From NCBI RefSeq assembly GCF_000797495.1, contig NZ_JTGN01000003.1:232357-296356 (forward strand): a DNA stretch of 64,000 nucleotides, read 5' to 3'. Positions within the stretch are counted from its first letter, which is position 1. Every line of letters begins with the position of its first letter. Below, one piece after another: positions 61,876 through 64,000 of the stretch. The notes below the pieces were generated by a model. It was given only the letters and a program-made list of their open reading frames with translations. It made no database searches and was not told where the DNA came from. This DNA is from Robinsoniella peoriensis. GTDB lineage: Bacteria; Bacillota; Clostridia; Lachnospirales; Lachnospiraceae. The translations under genes and the position numbers were made by a program.

Positions 61876-61896
61876 TAAAGAAAGGAAGTTTGCAAA

Positions 61897-62694
61897 ATGA
61901 ATGATAAACAGATATTTACAACCAATACAAAGACAGTAATCGGTATGGTACACTGCCTGCCCCTTCCGGGGACAGCGGGATTTGGAGGCGATTATGAGCA
62001 GATTTTAAAACGAGCCGTTGAAGATGCAGTGACTTTGGAAAAAGCAGGTGTGGATGCAGTGATTGTGGAAAATATGGGTGACACTCCATTTAGTGCACTG
62101 CTGAATACTGCACAGATAGCAGCATTATCGGCAGCGGCAATGGAAGTGCGCAGAGCAGTAAACATACCAATTGGTATTGATGCAGCGTTTAATGACTGCA
62201 AGGCTTCCCTGGCAATTGCCGGAATCACAGGTGCTGATTTTGTTCGTGTTCCGGTATTTGTGGATACGGTGGTGTTTACAGATGGATACATTATGCCTTG
62301 TGCTAAAGAATGCATGGAATACAGAAAGCAGTTGAACCTGTCCCATGTTAAAATCCTGGCGGATGTTCAGGTAAAACATGCCCATATGCTGCTCCCCCAT
62401 ATTGCTGTGGAACAGTCGGCAAAAGAGGCAGCGGCTAACGGTGCCGATGCAATTATTGTGACCGGCAGTGAAATCGGTGTGGAAACGCCAATTGATATGA
62501 TCGCCAGGGTGAAAAGAGCGGTATCACTTCCTGTTTTTGCGGGAAGCGGCGTAAATGCTTCTAATATCAGCGAACAGATGCAGACGGCAGACGGTGCCAT
62601 CATAGGTTCCAGCCTGAAAAAAGAAGGGATTCTTACAAATCCCATTGATTATGAATTGGTGCGGGAAGTGATTGAAGGGTTAGGGAGTGTTTGA
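61897..62694 (+). CDS. BtpA/SgcQ-family TIM-barrel protein
   Basis: The 265-residue protein starts MNDKQIFTTNTKTVIGMVH and contains VDAVIVENMGDTPF, IPIGIDAAFND and KILADVQVKHAHML, the core of the BtpA/SgcQ family. The family includes a photosystem-I biogenesis factor in cyanobacteria and sugar-operon proteins in enterobacteria; enzyme activity is unproven. It follows the phosphorylase by 21 bp. Its repeated appearance beside PfkB kinases suggests a role in sugar or nucleoside catabolism. Confidence 0.85.
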   Translation: MNDKQIFTTNTKTVIGMVHCLPLPGTAGFGGDYEQILKRAVEDAVTLEKAGVDAVIVENMGDTPFSALLNTAQIAALSAAAMEVRRAVNIPIGIDAAFNDCKASLAIAGITGADFVRVPVFVDTVVFTDGYIMPCAKECMEYRKQLNLSHVKILADVQVKHAHMLLPHIAVEQSAKEAAANGADAIIVTGSEIGVETPIDMIARVKRAVSLPVFAGSGVNASNISEQMQTADGAIIGSSLKKEGILTNPIDYELVREVIEGLGSV

Positions 62695-62820
62695 TAAATC
62701 ATTCCCGCCAGCTGCACGCCCCGCTTCCCTGGAAATCAGCAAAGCCGTCTGCGGCGAAATAATAGAAACTGACAGAGATAAAAAACAGAATTTAATAAGT
62801 ATAAAGTGAGGTAATGAAAA

Positions 62821-63969
62821 ATGATGAGACCTATGAAATTAGCCGGAAGCCAGCTCCTGTTCGGAGAGGGCTGTCTGGAACACATAAGAACACTGGCGTA
62901 TAAACGAGTTGCAATTGTGCTTGGAGGCTCCAGTATGCATAAAAGTGGAATGATGGATAAGGTAAAAAGATTATTTGAGGAGAGCGGGGCGGTTGTTTCC
63001 AGTATCGAAGGTGTGGAGCCGGATCCGACTTTTGCCACAGTGTTAAGAGGCGCTAAGGAAATGCAGGCTGCAGAACCGGATCTGATTGTAGCTTTGGGAG
63101 GCGGATCCGTTATGGATGCTGCCAAAACCATGTGGATTTACTATGAAAATCCACAGCTTCAGAACCTGGAAGATGTATTGCCTCCCAATCCATTTCCACA
63201 GCTCAGGACGAAAGCACATTTCTGTTGTATTCCATCTACTGCCGGCACAGCTAGTGAGGTTTCCCGCTCTGTTGTAATCTCCGATAATGAGACGGGAATG
63301 AAACATGGAATTGGAAATATGGAAATGATGCCGGATATTGCGATCTGCGATCCAGTGGTCACTGTTTCCATGCCGCCGCGCATAACGGCAGAGACCGGTA
63401 TGGATGCTCTGACCCATGCAGTTGAAGCGTTGGTTTCCACCAGGGCAAATTATATCGGTGATGTTCTGGCTACCCAGGCAGCATTAGATATTATCGAATA
63501 TTTACCGCAGGCATATGAAAATGGCCAGGATTTGTCAGTCAGGGAAAAGATGTTAAATGCTTCTATGGCAGCAGGCATTGCATTTACAAATGTTTCCCTT
63601 GGTATTGTACATTCTATGGCACATACCCTGGGCGGATTCTTTCACGTCCCTCACGGATTGGGAGATGCTATGCTCTTACCTTATGTGATCCGTTTCAACA
63701 GCCAGGATGAAAGAGCTGAAAAGATTTACAACGACCTTGCTCGCAAAGCCGGAGGAGAGAATCTGGCAGATATGATTGCAGGGCTTAATGAACAGCTTCA
63801 TATTCCTGTATGCTTCCGGGAAATCATAGAGGATGAGGAAAAGTATAACAGTCTGTTAGATGAAATGGCAAAGGCCGCAATGGAAGATGGCTGTACTAAA
63901 ACCAATCCGGTCATTCCGGCATTAGGACAGTTTGTAGAATTATTCAAGAAGGCATATAAAGGAGAATAG
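62821..63969 (+). CDS. iron-dependent alcohol dehydrogenase family protein
   Basis: The 382-residue enzyme has a dinucleotide domain with ALGGGSVMDAAKTMW and a C-terminal metal domain with DALTHAVEALVS and HSMAHTLGGFFHVPHGLG, supplying Asp and three His ligands as in group III dehydrogenases. It reduces or oxidises a short aldehyde or alcohol. GAGGTAATG precedes the ATG, and the 126-bp gap before it holds no evident promoter, so it is likely cotranscribed with the nucleoside genes. Confidence 0.9.
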   Translation: MMRPMKLAGSQLLFGEGCLEHIRTLAYKRVAIVLGGSSMHKSGMMDKVKRLFEESGAVVSSIEGVEPDPTFATVLRGAKEMQAAEPDLIVALGGGSVMDAAKTMWIYYENPQLQNLEDVLPPNPFPQLRTKAHFCCIPSTAGTASEVSRSVVISDNETGMKHGIGNMEMMPDIAICDPVVTVSMPPRITAETGMDALTHAVEALVSTRANYIGDVLATQAALDIIEYLPQAYENGQDLSVREKMLNASMAAGIAFTNVSLGIVHSMAHTLGGFFHVPHGLGDAMLLPYVIRFNSQDERAEKIYNDLARKAGGENLADMIAGLNEQLHIPVCFREIIEDEEKYNSLLDEMAKAAMEDGCTKTNPVIPALGQFVELFKKAYKGE

Positions 63970-63973
63970 AGTT

Positions 63974-64000
63974 ATGGAGATTATTTGTTACTTATCAAAC
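63974..64000 (+). CDS. start of a gene cut off by the window edge
   Basis: ATG 63974 follows AAAGGAG (63959-63965) and opens MEIICYLSN before the sequence ends. It is 4 bp after the dehydrogenase stop, so it is probably the next gene of the operon. Nine residues are too few to name it. Confidence 0.5.

Overview
The window looks like a chromosomal segment of a gut Lachnospiraceae species (Firmicutes, spore-forming; a Blautia or Ruminococcus gnavus-like genus fits but cannot be settled from sequence alone). The evidence is the low to moderate G+C, GGAGG ribosome sites with frequent TTG and GTG starts, a spoIIID gene, YesM/YesN two-component genes, ATPase-less sugar ABC importers and a dockerin-bearing M60 metalloprotease. 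No tRNA, rRNA or CRISPR array was seen.

Layout. 1-8.8 kb: an ArsC/Spx-like protein, a HAD phosphatase, then two translationally coupled secreted proteins: a 1711-residue M60 (mucinase-type) protease with dockerin, FN3 and discoidin-like modules, and a cysteine-repeat/Big2 surface protein holding an exact 240-bp tandem duplication. 8.8-24.4 kb: a URO-D-family locus with four divergent URO-D/MtaA-like proteins, a YesM/YesN sensor-regulator pair, a carbohydrate ABC importer (binding lipoprotein and two permeases, no ATPase), a Gfo/Idh/MocA dehydrogenase and AraC regulators at both ends. A 1.1-kb gene-free nested palindrome (21983-23093) and a 166-bp MITE-like element lie inside it. 24.4-33.6 kb: housekeeping and accessory genes (S51 peptidase, WYL regulator, alpha/beta hydrolase, SpoIIID, family-6 DNA glycosylase, MATE exporter, guaA).

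33.6-42.6 kb: an AT-rich accessory island starting right after guaA, a known integration hotspot. It holds wrecked mobile-element genes (relaxase fragment, internally deleted tnpV-like and ribbon-helix-helix mini-genes) and three cargo genes: an unknown protein with an R-x4-H motif, a four-helix membrane protein resembling TRADD-N-associated conflict proteins, and a 917-residue SMC/RloC-like ATPase with a zinc hook fused to a complete LexA-type S24 self-cleaving protease. Paired 11-bp-period direct repeats recur between these genes, and two 62-bp direct repeats bracket the membrane gene. The last two genes are my best candidate for an undescribed, DNA-damage-switchable defence system.

42.7-52.6 kb: an asparagine synthetase homologue lacking the glutaminase start, an AraC/GyrI regulator, a nine-zinc-ribbon protein with an embedded Vsr-like nuclease, a diguanylate cyclase, a MerR regulator with a classic 19-bp-spacer promoter, and a GIY-YIG remnant. 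52.7-64 kb: two paralogous GntR/UTRA regulators followed by a BMP-type nucleoside ABC importer, cysteine hydrolase, PfkB kinase, nucleoside phosphorylase, BtpA-family protein and iron-dependent dehydrogenase, apparently one nucleoside uptake and catabolism operon that runs off the right edge.
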